22,673 bases of DNA, from assembly GCA_018714725.1 (NCBI GenBank), contig DVMZ01000071.1, forward strand, positions 1 to 22,673, read 5' to 3'. Below the pieces are notes generated by a model. It saw only the letters and a list, made by a program, of their open reading frames with translations, was not told the origin of the DNA and ran no database searches. Made by a program: the position numbers and the translations under genes. Shown here in pieces: positions 22,524 to 22,673 of the stretch (position 1 is its first letter; the number at the start of each line of letters is the position of its first letter). The DNA is from Candidatus Scatosoma pullistercoris (lineage in GTDB: Bacteria > Bacillota > Clostridia > Christensenellales > Borkfalkiaceae).

Positions 22524-22673
22524 GCGTTTTGGCGCAATTTCTCTTTTTTTTCGGTTTTCGGGGCTCCGGTCCCCGGTTTTCCTCTTTTTTAGCCCATTTT
22601 TTCCGCTTTTCGGCGCTTTGGGGCGGTAGCCCGCTTTCTTTTCCCGATTTTCTTTCCTGCTGCCGCCGACATA

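Noticed and set aside
1..22673. CRISPR arrays, insertion sequences, tRNA or rRNA genes
   Set aside because: No regularly spaced repeats, transposase motifs, tRNA cloverleaf or rRNA landmarks were found on either strand.

Overview
This window looks like the chromosome of a GC-rich member of the Bacillota, probably a clostridial gut-type lineage. The reasons are strong purine-rich Shine-Dalgarno sites, sigma-A-type promoters, gyrB followed by gyrA as in origin-proximal Bacillota chromosomes, a Maf/MreB cell-shape pair, and a large lipoprotein with a canonical lipobox. The exact genus cannot be read from the sequence alone. Eleven of the thirteen genes I accept are on the minus strand. There are no rRNA or tRNA genes, CRISPR arrays, transposases or phage genes. 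It is a housekeeping segment with one large accessory surface-protein gene.

Layout, left to right. (1) 123-1783, minus: maf and a divergent mreB-like gene overlapping by an ATGA, ended by a terminator built into the mreB stop codon. (2) 2043-3554, minus: a Ppx/GppA phosphatase with its own promoter and a leader of about 210 nt. (3) 3800-4252: gene-free, with a strong pyrimidine tract. (4) 4253-4900, minus: a HAD phosphatase with a good promoter. (5) 5053-6032, minus: two 122-residue TSUP half-transporters separated by a repeat-rich 242-bp gap. (6) 6251-9961, plus: a 1236-residue lipoprotein that also carries a C-terminal membrane helix. (7) 9962-10470: a convergent junction with three terminator hairpins. 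(8) 10471-13046, minus: an RsmF-type RNA cytosine methyltransferase and a DEDDh exonuclease with a BRCT-like tail; a near-perfect parS (ParB site) lies just before the methyltransferase. (9) 13219-17337: seryl-tRNA synthetase (minus) and a P-type cation ATPase (plus) fired from back-to-back promoters. (10) 17661-22429, minus: gyrA and gyrB.

Working together: gyrBA, the parS-like site and serS suggest origin-proximal DNA where topology and segregation are managed. The gyrB leader contains a perfect GC hairpin made of alternating CG/TG steps, which could respond to supercoiling. GyrA has Ile at the quinolone-resistance serine position and an acidic repeat tail. The seryl-tRNA synthetase has active-site motifs that look archaeal rather than bacterial. 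The most novel protein is the doubly anchored lipoprotein with three predicted beta-sandwich modules. I do not see a multi-gene novel defence or biosynthetic system here.
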